A stretch of DNA of 64,000 bases from contig JAJVDF010000509.1 in assembly GCA_022410635.1 (NCBI GenBank), positions 526,358 through 590,357 on the forward strand, given 5' to 3'. Under the pieces are notes generated by a model that searched no databases, was not told the DNA's origin, and worked only from the letters and a program-made list of their open reading frames with translations. Made by a program: the position numbers and the translations under genes. Below, one piece after another: positions 34,085 through 44,825 of the stretch (positions are counted from its first letter, which is position 1; the number at the start of each line of letters is the position of its first letter). This DNA comes from Tretioscincus oriximinensis. Lineage: Eukaryota > Chordata > Lepidosauria > Squamata > Gymnophthalmidae.

Positions 34085-35570
34085 AAAATACCCAGATGTG
34101 CAGAGCTAAACACTGGTGACAAAGTTAGGTCACTTTGTGTTCCTTGTGCTGGTGCCCCAGCCTGTGGGAAGTAAAGAGGTTGTTTATAGTGTGACAAATG
34201 CTCTCGATTTCAAAGGTTTTTGAAACTGAATTATAATTTACCAGAGTTTCTTCTTAAAAATTCAGCAGGCACAGGAATCCAATAACATAAATTCTTGCTG
34301 TACTGCCTGACAGNCCAGAGCTACATAGATAATGAGGGTAAAGGGAGAAATATTCTTGACATCTATTCACCTAACCAACAAGAAAGAGAGAAGGCAAATG
34401 ATGCTTTCAGAAGAAAAAAAATGTATTTTTAGAGAAACTGTTTATGTGGACATAGAGCAACAAGATATAAAGAAACCCCCAAAAGCATATTTTTGTGTGG
34501 TTCATTGAAAGCATCATTTCAATACACTGTACAGGTGAAAGGGCATTTGGAATGTGACAGAACATTAGGAAAGGGAAAATTGCAATAGATGAAACATGGC
34601 TGTACAAGTCTGTAGCAACTCAAGCCACAAATTCAAAACCAGGTCCAGGCTGCCTAAATTTTAAAAAGAAGAGAAAGAGAAAAGAAAAAGATAAGAATCA
34701 TTTCCTTGTAGAGTGGTGTAAATTCAGGTAACCAGGCAGCATGTGATTGCACAAGCTCAGAACTACAGAACTTCAGGAATGCATTTTGTTGTTATTAGTT
34801 TGTGCAAAAATAAATGAACTACAAATAAGCAAGAACTTTTTGTGGCTGGGATGAAATCTCTGTGCGAAGTTGGGTGAGACCAGGTGCCTAGCAGCCAATC
34901 TAGCTTATGCACACTGTATGCCAGGGGTTAGGGCAGCACAATGGCAGCATCTCAGCAGTTGCCATGACAGCATGGCACATGGTTTCTGGGACAGCCACGC
35001 AATGAAGAAGGTAGCTGCTGACAGATGGGCAATTAGGAATATGAGCGTAGAGTGTGATCACTGTACATGTGGAAGTGGCCTTAGAATTGATTCCCACAAC
35101 TGGATTTGTAGTGAATTCTCTTCATAATTTGCTATGAAGGCTTTACCCTTCCATCCACAAGCAGCAAGAACATTTCTTCTTGTATATTTAACTACAGTTC
35201 CCATGAGGCTTTGCAACTGTATAAATTCCTAGCATCTCTCTTCTGTCATTGGCTGCATCTCCCTCTACCCTTGCTTCTAGTGGGAGGAGGAATCAGAGAG
35301 AGACCAGGGCAAATGGAGCTTTTAGGATTTTTGAAACAAAGGTTTTAGGCTACAATGGGATTTTAATCACAATCACTGTATTTCCCTACTTAAATTCTGC
35401 AGGAAATGAGATTTTGCATGCCTGGCTGAAGACAGGATAGAATTTGTGGAAGATATTGCAGTTCTGTCCACATGACGCAGTCCTGATGAGATGATCTCAG
35501 GGCATGNCTGAGTAACCACTCATAACTTTCGCTACAGAATCAGAACTCTAGTACCTGGGGCCTGTGGTAG
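34085..35570. other. non-coding, no gene recognised
   Basis: No supported exon. A-rich runs lie at 34410-34420 and 34670-34690. Confidence 0.4.
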
Positions 35571-35574
35571 AGGG

Positions 35575-35830
35575 TAGGATATAAAACCAGGAGAGGAAGA
35601 AGGTTTAGTTTTTATATCATGCTTTTTTGAACTCAAAGAGACTCAAAGCAACATCCAATTTTTTCTGTTCCCATCACAATAGACACATTGGGAAGTAGGT
35701 GCAGCTGAGAGAACTCNAAGGAACTATAACTAGGCCACGGTTAGCCAGCTGGCTTCATGAAGGAGTGAAGAAACGAACTGAGAGGCTTTCAGATAAAAGT
35801 CTGACACTCTGACCACAAGACCACAAAAGC
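35575..35830 (-). mobile_element. Sauria-type SINE, diverged, antisense
   Basis: On the minus strand: GTGGTCAGAGTGTCAGAC, a degraded B-box region before CACTCCTTCATGAAG, then CCAGCTGGCTAACCGTGG and a 3' part with TTTGAGTCTCTTTGAG and ATGATATAAAAAC. Confidence 0.75.
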
Positions 35831-35834
35831 AGTT

Positions 35835-36990
35835 ATGGACAACTCTAAAAATGACATTATTTGGTAACTCAGGCTGCAATCAGAAGCAGAGTGAGATGGC
35901 ACACTTGGGTTGAGAGGCTCTGGTGTCTGGTCTATGCCCAGGGGCTATCTGTTAACCCTTTTGAGACTACAATCTCCAAACAAAACATTCCAGCAAGGTA
36001 TAAAGCAAAATAAACAGGGTTACTCCAGCCCAGGGGCTTACAGAAATAAAATAAAAGTGTACAAAAGATGTTCTCTTGATTGCAGTCCCCTTTCTAGGAT
36101 GTTTAAGTCTGAAGAATTCTGGACTCCTTTCCAATGGAGCTAAAGGCCAGTCAGTAACTCCAAAATGTCTCTTGGACTAGTTGGTTACTTAGTTAGTTGG
36201 TGCTAAGNTTGCCTGATTGAGCTGCAAAGGCCTTGAACACCAGACAAAATGCAAAGCCTTGCCTCTAGGTCTCAGATATAAAAGAGAAACTAACTCAACA
36301 GAGGGAGTCTTTTATAAAGAAGGTTGGGGCAAACCAACTGTAGCGAACTCCAAAGGGGGATTCTGAACTCCTCCCCAAAGCTAATACAGAAAATAGACTA
36401 CACTAAAGAACTAGGACAAACCAAGACTTCACACAGAGAAACTCATGGAAGTTTAAAGAAAAAGACAAAACAGAGAAGAGAAAACCATGGAACAGATCAG
36501 TCCCTCCACTCTACAACATGTTTTATTTTTTCCAAAAATATTTCAGAGAACTGACAGAGTTACCATCTCTGCAATGTTAACTATCTCTGCAATATATAGA
36601 AGGCAGGATCTCCCAGCGGTGAGCATTTCAAAGTAAAATTCCCTTGTGAATGGAGCCTTTCACCCTCAAGGGAATCTATATTACACACTGGCTTGAGGAC
36701 ATCCCTTCCTTATGTCAAACATCAGTTAAGATCTGTGAGAAAGTGTCTCTTCTAGTTTTCTAAATCAAAATAATAAATTATCAGACTTAATCATAAAATG
36801 AAATAACAATACAGGAGGTAAGAAAAGTGCCTCGTTTACCAACCCAGAAGTCAAAGATAAGACGTACCACGTTTATTCAGTCAGATTGCAGAATGCATGC
36901 TAGATCAAAAAAAAAAGTGTAACCTGAGCATGTTACAAAATTCTGAGCTGTTTTATCCTGAATGGGCTTTGCAAATCAATAGAGGATGCT
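35835..36990. other. non-coding, no gene recognised
   Basis: No exon or named repeat. Purine-rich in 36400-36490. Confidence 0.4.
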
Positions 36991-36997
36991 TCTAATG

Positions 36998-37172
36998 TAA
37001 GGTTTCCACATAAAATCCACAATAGAATTTTGGACCTTTAATGGGTGTGAAAAAGTGGTTTTGTCCCCAGATGTAGCAAGAATTAGAAGCTACACCTGAT
37101 AAAAAAAAACCTTTTTCTTTTATAGCCAGTAAAGGCCCAAAGTTCTAACCTAGATTTAATGTGAGAATCCTA
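36998..37172. mobile_element. 170-bp hAT-type MITE, copy 2
   Basis: Ends TAAGGTTTCCACATAAAATC and (inverted) TAGGATTCTCACATTAAATC, followed on both sides by TTGGACCTTTAATGG-like sequence. TTCTAATG (36990-36997) and CTCTAATG (37173-37180) form an 8-bp target-site duplication with one mismatch. Confidence 0.82.
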
Positions 37173-37179
37173 CTCTAAT

Positions 37180-39625
37180 GACAGAGAATGCAAGGTTTTT
37201 TTTTTNTTGTTACCATCAGAATCACATGATAAGCAGAATAGTGGGAGATAACCCATATTCAGTTGGATTCATCTACCCAACTGCTTCATGGTAGCTAGTA
37301 TCTGTTGTGTTCTCAATATGATAAAATGTAAGGCAATATTCTGAAATTTGAACTAATGATAAGTTTAACCTAAAAGTTAAATCAGTGCAAATCTACAAAT
37401 AAATTTATCTTCTAATTTTGTACACCTTAGCCTATTCTGACCTCAAACACACTTGAAGGAGAAAAGATAAATTCCTGAATATTTTGCTTCCACTGACTTC
37501 AGTGGACACTTTTGGGAAAGGTCTGAGCAGTAACATTTCCATTTCCAGTGGAATGGTGTACTTTCTAAAGAGCACAATACCCCCCCCCCCCCCAGACATC
37601 TGAAGGCAAGAGTACAAAGAAGACCATATATTTTACTATTTGGTCAGATGCCCACATTAGTTGATAAAGCACTCAGTAAAATAGAGGGAGCACATCTATG
37701 AAAGTGTGTATGCTGTATGTTTTCTATGGTGGTCATGGAGTTAAAATTCTCAGAATTCATTTACCATTTCCAGCATCTATTTTGCTAAATTATAATTAAC
37801 TTAAAAACCTGTTCACAAAATTTGATGATAGCAATAACCCCACACTTTCCCTCCACACTTCTTCTATATTTTGGATACATAAGTTTAAAAGTTTTAGATT
37901 TTAAGTATTGGAGATTTTTCCCCATCAGTGGCTTGTGATATTTGTAGAGTAAGAAGAAAGCCTTAATAATATTGCAGATTTCCCACACGGTTTACGGTTC
38001 CTTTCTCATGTGTCACTCCACTCTATATCCTCATATACTTGGTAGATATTATCACTAAATCCAGGTAGTTTTATCTCCCAAATGTCTCTAAAATCTTCCA
38101 TTTCCTCTTCATTCTCACCACAAAAATATAAAACTTGTCAAGTCCATCATCCTCTTCATCCTTGATTACTGTGACCTCATTTTCTTTAGGCTTCAGCTGA
38201 TACCCTCAACATTCAGTTTTTCCACTAATCTGTTGTGAAAATAATCCTCCATTAAGATAGTGCTCTGACATTCCTAAATTGTCATCTCTGCTGTCTCTCT
38301 GTTCCCAGCTAACATCTGATGTAAGCTTCCTGTATTATCCTTAATGGTTTTATGAGCTGACCCTTTTCCTGCTTCTCTCTGCTTTTCACCTTTCATTTCT
38401 ACCTTCTCAGCGCATCTAAAAAAAGGACCATCAAGATCTTTTTCACCTATGAGCACCTTATATAGCTTCCTCTTTCTTTGTCAGTCCACCAAAAAGTGCT
38501 GTTAAAATACCACTGAAAATGCACTGAACTATTCCTGTCCATGAAGAAGTTTAACCAAAACTGTACAGACCAGCAAAAAGAGCAACAATTTGCGTTATCA
38601 CACAGCATGAGAAAATGTGTGTTTTTCTCAGCAAAATGTTAAAAAGAAGACTAAAAGCGACTTGCGATACATCTTATCCTATTTGGAAAAGACTCAAAAT
38701 TATAGAATATATTAAAAGCAATTACTTACAGTGTCATACACCTTAGAAATCACAGATCAGAGTAGTATAATAAGGAGAAACTACCTGCATTGTTATCTTA
38801 ATGGATGCATCTATCAGCTCTTTTCATGAGACAATGAAGCATAAGTCTGTATGTCAGAGAAAATGGCAACTCCCTATTCTGATCCTTGGACCTGCCTGAT
38901 AATAGTCTTCATTATAAAACAGGTAAAATTGAATTCATCTTCTTGTATAAATTCCAGTGAAGATTGTGCTTTGTAGATGTAGAAACTTAACACAGCGATG
39001 TCACTTTTTTGAAATCGCTTTTCGGAGGNTTAAATTCCTCATACAATAATAGAAAGAGTGAAAGTGATAATGAACTCTGTCTCACACCCCCATATATCTT
39101 TCCAGAGTTGGAGGAATAAGATCTTACTACAGGGTTTCTAATTTGCCTCTAGGGAAGGCTTCTGATATAATTTAGAACTCCAGAAAATCTAAACTCTAAC
39201 AAGTGATCAGTATTTAAACAAATACAATAGCCTTAAGCCCAGTGGTCCACTCCAATGGCATACACACATCCAGATGCAATCCAGCCACAACAAGACAGCA
39301 GTTTACAAGGTGTTATTTTTTGTGGTGCAGAACTAGTGCCATTTCTGGCATCATTTTCTGTGTCCTGAAGAATGTGGGTCATGAAACCACAGAGAGAATT
39401 GGTGCAAGATTGAGGAAAGAGTGTGATAAGATTATAACATGTCACTCTGTTCATAGAACTTATATACAGAGAAAACGTGCAAAATGCTGAGCTGGACTTA
39501 GGACTTCCAGAACAAATTTCAATAACTATAATGAAGAACAGATGCTTTTGAATTGTGACGCTGGAGAAACCTTCTAAGGCTGGAGACACAAACATACTTT
39601 TATAGTCCAACTTTAGTTCTGAAGA
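37180..39625. other. non-coding, no gene recognised
   Basis: It includes a C14 run at about 37580. The open frame at 39233-39610 (125 codons, minus) lacks any motif that I know. Confidence 0.4.
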
Positions 39626-39630
39626 AATGA

Positions 39631-39665
39631 ACTAAACCAGAAAAAAGTGTTTTTTCTGGTTTAGT
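39631..39665. repeat. hairpin with perfect 16-nt arms
   Basis: ACTAAACCAGAAAAAA, the 3-nt loop GTG, then the exact complement. Less perfect pairing may extend outward (TTCTGAAGA and TCTTCAATACTGAAGA). Confidence 0.85.
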
Positions 39666-39784
39666 CCAAATCTTCAATACTGAAGATGGATTTAAAGTGA
39701 CTCTATGCTGAGAATCCTTAAAATCATTCAGTAATAAAGGAAATACACCATGACTACTCACTAACAATGAAGCAGAAGCCCACA

Positions 39785-39910
39785 TACACAAGCTTTTGCA
39801 GACAAGTCCACTTCTTCAGATGAATATGATGAAACTGACTTGTCTACAAAAGCTCATGCCGCCTATCTTATTTCTTGTTAGGATGTACTTGCTAGATTTT
39901 CTGGTCCCAG
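39785..39910. repeat. inverted GTTAGTC / AGCTTTTG module repeat
   Basis: ACAAGCTTTTGCAGACAAGT, CCACTTCTTCAGATGAATAT, then the inverted GACTTGTCTACAAAAGCTCA, TGCCGCCTATCTTATTTCTT. Same repeat family and same head-to-head arrangement as 44630-44825. Confidence 0.7.
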
Positions 39911-40214
39911 ATTAACACAACTATTTATTTGAAATATATTAAAAAGAAAACAAATGGTATTAAGGTCAAGTCTTCTGGTAAACCTCTTTTTCAAGGTCCA
40001 CCAGCATATTAGGGATTGAGATACCGGATCACTGAGGTATGCAAACAACACACCTAAGGAATGTGTATGTGGATCATGAAAACCATCAAGAAAATTGAGC
40101 ATTAGGAAGTCCCACAAACTGTTTCCAAAGCTGTCACAGAACAGGTTACTCTTAATACAGACAGCCCTGTCAGACAGGAGAAAATTGGATTCAGTTGNTT
40201 ATTCTGCTACTGGG

Positions 40215-40900
40215 TGTGGCGTCCATGTTAATACAGGAAGATTTGTATTTTTTGCTGGTTCTATGTTTTCAAAAGGGGGAGAAAGACTGGAGCCAGGAAG
40301 GAGGCGTGGCTTCCCCTATCTCTGTTTTGGAAGGGGGAAGGAGCACGGGATTGAGCCAATCAGGTCCTGAGCTGTTCCTCAGGAGCCTCCATAAAAGCGA
40401 GTGGAGATATGAGACAGGGCCTTTTTCTTGGTTGGGTGGACTTGTTGATACAAGCACAACAGAGGTCCAATTCCTGGGTGGATCTGACCAAAGAGGTGAT
40501 CACTAGGGACTTAAGAGGATTGGATGGAAGAGATGAAGGCAATGCTATTAGATTAGGCTGCCCAGTTAACTCTTTTATTGAGATCTGTGAGACTTTAAAT
40601 TGAGCAAGGAGAAAAAGTACTTTGGTGAAATCTTTAAATGCCTGGGTTTTTTTAAGGAACAGTATTTTAAAATGAAGCTGCCTTATTTCATGCTTTCACT
40701 TTACTTTACCTCAGACTTGTATTTTAATAAATACTTTCATTGGCTGAATAGAAGTCAGTGTGGTCTCAGTCAATATTATACTATCAAATATAAGAGAGAC
40801 TGTAGATAAAGTCTCTCAGGTACATCATCCAAGTAGCCTCTTGGTGGGCTCGAATTAGCACCAAGGAGGCCCGCTTAATATATATGTATAGAGTGCCACA
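40215..40900 (+). mobile_element. candidate solo LTR
   Basis: 686 bp bounded by TGTGGC and GCCACA, a perfect 6-bp inverted end pair. In order along the + strand it has a CCAAT box (GAGCCAATCAGG at about 40353), a TATA-like CATAAAAG at 40390, and AATAAA at 40726-40731, the arrangement of U3, R and U5. No internal region, second LTR or clear target-site duplication is seen. An alternative is a promoter of unknown origin. Confidence 0.5.
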
Positions 40901-40904
40901 AGGC

Positions 40905-41838
40905 CTATCTTTTGGGAGGGGAGCCTGATAAAAGAGGCATACTATAATATCCCTACAGGTTCAGGTTGAAAAAGCGTGTAGCCCACCAGCAGACACTAAG
41001 GGATGCTACACTGGATGGCCTGCATTGCAGGAATAGTAACAGTAAGTGAAAAAACCATCTTAATCTCACATTCGCACAAAAATATAGCAGTAAATGAAAT
41101 ACCTAATACAATGACTACCTTTGTTGCAATACTATACTTTCTCTTTAGTTAATGTTAGAAACAACACATACATTGCAACATTTAACTAATTTTTATTACA
41201 TCATCATTTTAAGACCTTAACATGTCCCTCCCTGCTGGCCCTGAAATTCCTTGGTGCACATTCAGCTTCCTGCCTTGTTCCTCTTATGGCTTTATATCTT
41301 TGTTTTCCACACAAAAGAAATCTCACTGTGTTTCCTGTGCCTCCTTGTAACTACTGTTCTTAAAGTGACTAAACTTCAGACAGCAACTGGAACACCCTGC
41401 ATTACTAGAAAAAGCAGCCAGACTCAGACTTCACATTTCTGTTTTTCTTGACCAACATCAGACAAGGATGACGCACGATGGGATTTATTTCCAGTCATTA
41501 GTTTTCTAATATTTCCTAATCAGTCAACGTTGGCTTTCCAAAGATTAAGGTGCATTCAACTCAGCTTTACATCTCTCTTCACTTGTTCATCCAAGCTTTT
41601 TCAATAATCTCTTTCTTGGGATTGCCATTTCATCTGTTCAGATTTGTTTCATGCCTTATTCTCCTTACTTACATTGTCTTGCTTCATCAACATCTTTGCA
41701 TTGTTCCTTCCTTTAAGATTTCACTGTTTTTGCTAATTATTTCACCAAATATTGTCCATCTTTAAAAATACTGAAAAGCACACTTCAAAGGGCAAATGGC
41801 AGCATAGGCAGGAGCCTTATACAAATCTTCCAACAGAC
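40905..41838. other. ADGRL4 upstream region
   Basis: AT-rich, no CpG island. Several TTCC/GGAA cores compatible with ETS sites occur (41509-41516, 41705-41712), but such short motifs are frequent by chance. The transcription start cannot be placed; I see no TATA box that decides it. Confidence 0.35.
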
Positions 41839-41904
41839 ATGTGCAGGACTAATCTATTTGCCATCAAGAGATTCAGGATTGAACCTTTCGCAGAAGCATC
41901 ACCC

Positions 41905-41926
41905 ATGAAACTTCTACTGGTCATAG
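41905..41926 (+). CDS. ADGRL4: ADGRL4 exon 1, coding part (start and signal peptide)
   Basis: Start of adhesion G protein-coupled receptor L4 (ELTD1), an orphan adhesion GPCR of endothelial and other vascular cells. The ATG at 41905 opens MKLLLVI plus the first base of a codon, followed by the consensus donor GTAAGTAA at 41927. Joined by phase to exon 2 the leader reads MKLLLVIVCLTTILESIYT, a hydrophobic signal peptide resembling the mammalian one (MKRLPLLVV... from memory). The frame stays open upstream to 41752, and an in-frame ATG at 41839 (G at -3) would add 22 residues. I chose 41905 because it puts the signal peptide at the N terminus, although its -3 base is C. The 5' UTR limit is unknown. 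Confidence 0.75.
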
Positions 41927-42644
41927 GTAAGTAACCTATTTTTTCCAAATAAAGCTTAAGATGAAGCAGGTAAAAGAAATATGTCAGCTAGGACTTGAAA
42001 AACAAAAAAAGTGTGGGAGGCAATCTGGAGAGTATTTTCAAGAAAGCATTTCTGAAGTATTGAAATGAAAGTTGCTGAATTTCATAAATCCTTTTCAACA
42101 GAGCAACTCCAAAGGCCTGAATTAATGGCCAATACAAGCTATTTCTCAGGGAAATTAATAAGGAGCCATTGATCTAAATGAATTCTGTCTGAACTTTTTT
42201 AAAAAAAAGATAGAGAACATTNTTGTAATGAAATGCTTTGGGGTGAATGGGATCTGATTTGTCAAATCAAAACCACAACATACAAATGATTTGCAAAAAG
42301 AAACAAATGAACCAATAAGGCATAATAAAAGTGAGGGAAGCTATAGAAAGAAACCAATTATTAGACGTTTAGTTTTAATTTTTACAATATTTTGTACTCA
42401 TTATTATTCATAGAAAGCTGTTTCTGGTCTTCTTGCAGTAATTAATCTGAGACTTACAATAAGGCAGCCACCTAAAGTAGTGGAATAAAGTATGTTTTGT
42501 GGAAAGATAGAGAATTGGCCTTTGCAAATTCNTCCTCACTGTGCGTTTTCATGACCTTTAGTTTACAGTAGCTTTGAACCTATTCTGAATAAACATAAAA
42601 TATTTCTAACGTTACATTAATTTTTAGAGGTTGTACTTGCAATG

Positions 42645-42662
42645 ACTTGTGATGTCACAAGT
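42645..42662. promoter_or_regulatory. palindrome with TGATGTCA core in intron 1
   Basis: ACTTGTGA-TG-TCACAAGT, two exact 8-nt arms around TG. The centre TGATGTCA is one base from the CRE/ATF consensus. Function is inferred only. Confidence 0.35.
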
Positions 42663-43777
42663 TATCTTGAACGTAAGCTATATTCACATGTAGCTAAAAA
42701 AAGCATATGGCACTTCTTTTCCCATCTAATTCATGTCTGAAGCACTATGAATTAGCTTTTACTTTATATTAACATAAATTAGAAGTGGAATAGACACACT
42801 AGCGTGTACAAAACATCTCTGACCAAGCTTNGAAATGCATTTTTTATTATATGTAGATGGTAGTAATATATATATATTTCACACTGCCTTCTGGCTGAAG
42901 CAATTTAAAACACTTGTTTCCCTATCATGCAGTAGCCTGAAAAACAGGAAATAGCTTAAAATGTGATTCCTGTGCCATGTAAAGTTGATCTTCCACATTA
43001 AAGTGTCCACTTTCTTTACAGGGAAAAGTCATTTTAAATGTGTTACTTGCTATTTTTCTTTTTGTTGGTTGAATACAAAGTTATTTACCCAATAAAAGAA
43101 AAAAATAAAACTTCATGAGATATTGGATCTCCTGTGTTCTATTTTCATATGACATATCCAAGGTTTGTGTCTCAGAGATGCAACTTTAGAATATATATAT
43201 TAAAAAGGTATAATCAGACAGTGAATCTTCTACTTATCAAATATGCAAGATACATATGTTATTATAGGCTGGTTTCCAGGGGAAACCCCAGTTTTGTGGT
43301 GTGTACACCCCCCCCCCATCCTGTGTGGGGTGATTTCTCCATTTTGTGTTGAGGAATTTTTTTAAATAAAGTTTTAGAAAATCCATAGGAGTGAGTGAAT
43401 AGGCCTCTTTGCTTGGGGGGGGGGGAGGATATGTGTTCTGCTATAGTATTTCTTCAATTAAACTTGCTTTGAATTAAATTTGGATTATACTCATATAAGA
43501 CTCTTTATTTCTATTTTTTCCACATACCTGGTTTGGGAATGGGAGGTCTTCCTTTTTTTGCTGACCCAAAGAGGTAGCCATCATTTTCCATAGATTCTCT
43601 AATGGGGATTTTTATGCCCTGTCCTGGAAGCAACATCACAAAATGATGTAACTCCCTCTACCACCCTGAAAGTGATGTCACTTCCAGCTCATGCATACTT
43701 TGGAAATTTATTGTGCGCTTCATGGATTTCGCATGCTCAGATTTCTCGGGAGGGGAGGGTGCATATTGGTGGGATGA

Positions 43778-43801
43778 TTTGCATATTCATGAATATGCAA
43801 A
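43778..43801. promoter_or_regulatory. 24-bp palindrome with octamer (POU) motif in intron 1
   Basis: The arm TTTGCATATTCA is followed by its exact complement. With the preceding A, the left arm forms an exact octamer ATTTGCAT (43777-43784); the right arm gives ATGCAAAG, 7 of 8. Two head-to-head octamer-like sites could bind POU factors as a dimer. No functional evidence. Confidence 0.4.
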
Positions 43802-44389
43802 GTGGAATATTAGAAAATCTGGTCTGTCTAGAAGGAATAGGGATTTACAGTGCAATGAAACTTGTAGTCAGGAAAAGACATTTGAACAATATATAGACTA
43901 AGCCTATCTTATATTTCCACGCATTGGTCCTTGTTTGCTTCAAGACTTGACAGGATCTACAGAACTACATGTACTTTCCACTGATTGGCAAGGCTCCTAT
44001 CCAACATTTGGAGAACTTGATAGATCTCTGACTGACAGCACTTATTACTATGCTCTGACAGACTACATTTCCTCCTCTGTGTTCTCTCCCAATGTAGCTG
44101 AAAGGAAAAGTTGCTTTCAGTCTTATTACTTTTGGTAAGAAAAAAAGTGGCATTTTTGAAGCTTCAAGAAGTGATAAAGTACACACAAAGATAAACAGTC
44201 TGACATTCCTGATTCCAGTTCTGTGCATCTGATCATGTCCTAATTAATAGTTAAGCTTAATACATGTGTAACTGTTTTAGAACTAAAAACTAATTTGTTT
44301 TAAAATTTGAACTCTACTCAAGAGCATTAGCATTAGCTCTACTAAGTTCTGCAAATGCAAAACTAACTTTTATTTTCATTCCTATTTAG

Positions 44390-44548
44390 TGTGTTTGACC
44401 ACCATTTTGGAAAGTATCTACACTTTGCAAGACTGCCCCAACCTATGCCACAAGCATGCAAAATGTGAGCTTCGTAATGGAGTCCAAGGCTGTTACTGTA
44501 TCCCTGGATTTACTGGGCCCGGAATAATTGGTACAGATGGATGCTATG
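44390..44548 (+). CDS. ADGRL4: ADGRL4 exon 2, EGF-like domain 1
   Basis: A 159-bp exon, phase 1 at both ends as usual for EGF-module exons, between acceptor CCTATTTAG and donor GTAAGCAA. It encodes the end of the signal peptide and a complete extracellular EGF-like domain. Numbering from the 41905 ATG, the six cysteines are 23, 27, 33, 42, 44 and 59 (spacing x3, x5, x8, x1, x14). The block HAKCELRNGVQGCYC matches the first EGF of mammalian ADGRL4 (AKCEIRNGIEACYC from memory), then PGFTGPG where mammals have a GFSGNG-type sequence; the last loop is about three residues longer. The split codon begins with G, compatible with the E/D that follows in relatives. The next EGF, GAIN and seven-helix exons are absent here. 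Another EGF protein is possible but less likely. Confidence 0.8.
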
Positions 44549-44629
44549 GTAAGCAAATGACTTTCCCTTTATTTCTTAGAAACTGTGGTTGTTCTGTTCC
44601 TTTATTTGTAAACAGTGAATCTTCTATTT

Positions 44630-44825
44630 CAGAGAAATAGCTGTGTTAGTCCAGTAGAAAGTCCAGCAAAAGGGCTTGTAGCACTTTGAGACTAACAAGA
44701 GAAAAGTGGGTGGCATAAGCTTTCGTAGACACGTCTACTTCTTCAGATGCTGATGTAGCTACAAAAGCTGATGCCATCCACTTTTCTCCTGTTAGTCTCA
44801 AAGTGCTACTAGCCCCTTTGCTAGT
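44630..44825. repeat. foldback GTTAGTC / AGCTTTCG repeat next to exon 2
   Basis: The sense arm TAGCTGTGTTAGTCCAG, CACTTTGAGACTAACAAGAG, GGCATAAGCTTTCGTAGACA, CTTCTTCAGATGC is followed by an inverted arm CTACAAAAGCTGATGCCATC, CACTTTTCTCCTGTTAGTCT, CAAAGTGCTACTAGCCCCTT. The arms are about 75-80 nt and still pair well. It starts 81 bp after the exon 2 donor. It extends the frame after the exon, which made the exon look like an 83-codon ORF. Confidence 0.85.

Larger units (their letters stand above)
41927..44389 (+). other. ADGRL4: ADGRL4 intron 1
   Basis: A phase-1 intron of 2463 bp from GTAAGTAA to a pyrimidine-rich acceptor ending CCTATTTAG. It holds no transposon that I recognise, unlike the flanking DNA. 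It carries an 18-bp palindrome with an ATF/CRE-like core (42645-42662), a perfect 24-bp palindrome with an octamer motif (43778-43801), and short C and G homopolymers (43307-43317, 43416-43426). Confidence 0.7.

Noticed and set aside
40846..40862. Retroviral primer-binding site (TGGTGGGCTCG resembles the tRNA-Pro type)
   Set aside because: It lies inside the proposed LTR boundaries, needs an inserted base and is not preceded by CA.
43610..43690. Inverted AAGTGATGTCACTTCC-like segment in intron 1 as a MITE
   Set aside because: The arms are short and interrupted, and no end or duplication could be defined.
44389..44640. 83-codon single-exon EGF protein
   Set aside because: The EGF part ends at a consensus donor at 44549; the following codons are intron and repeat sequence, and the frame opens at GTG, not ATG.
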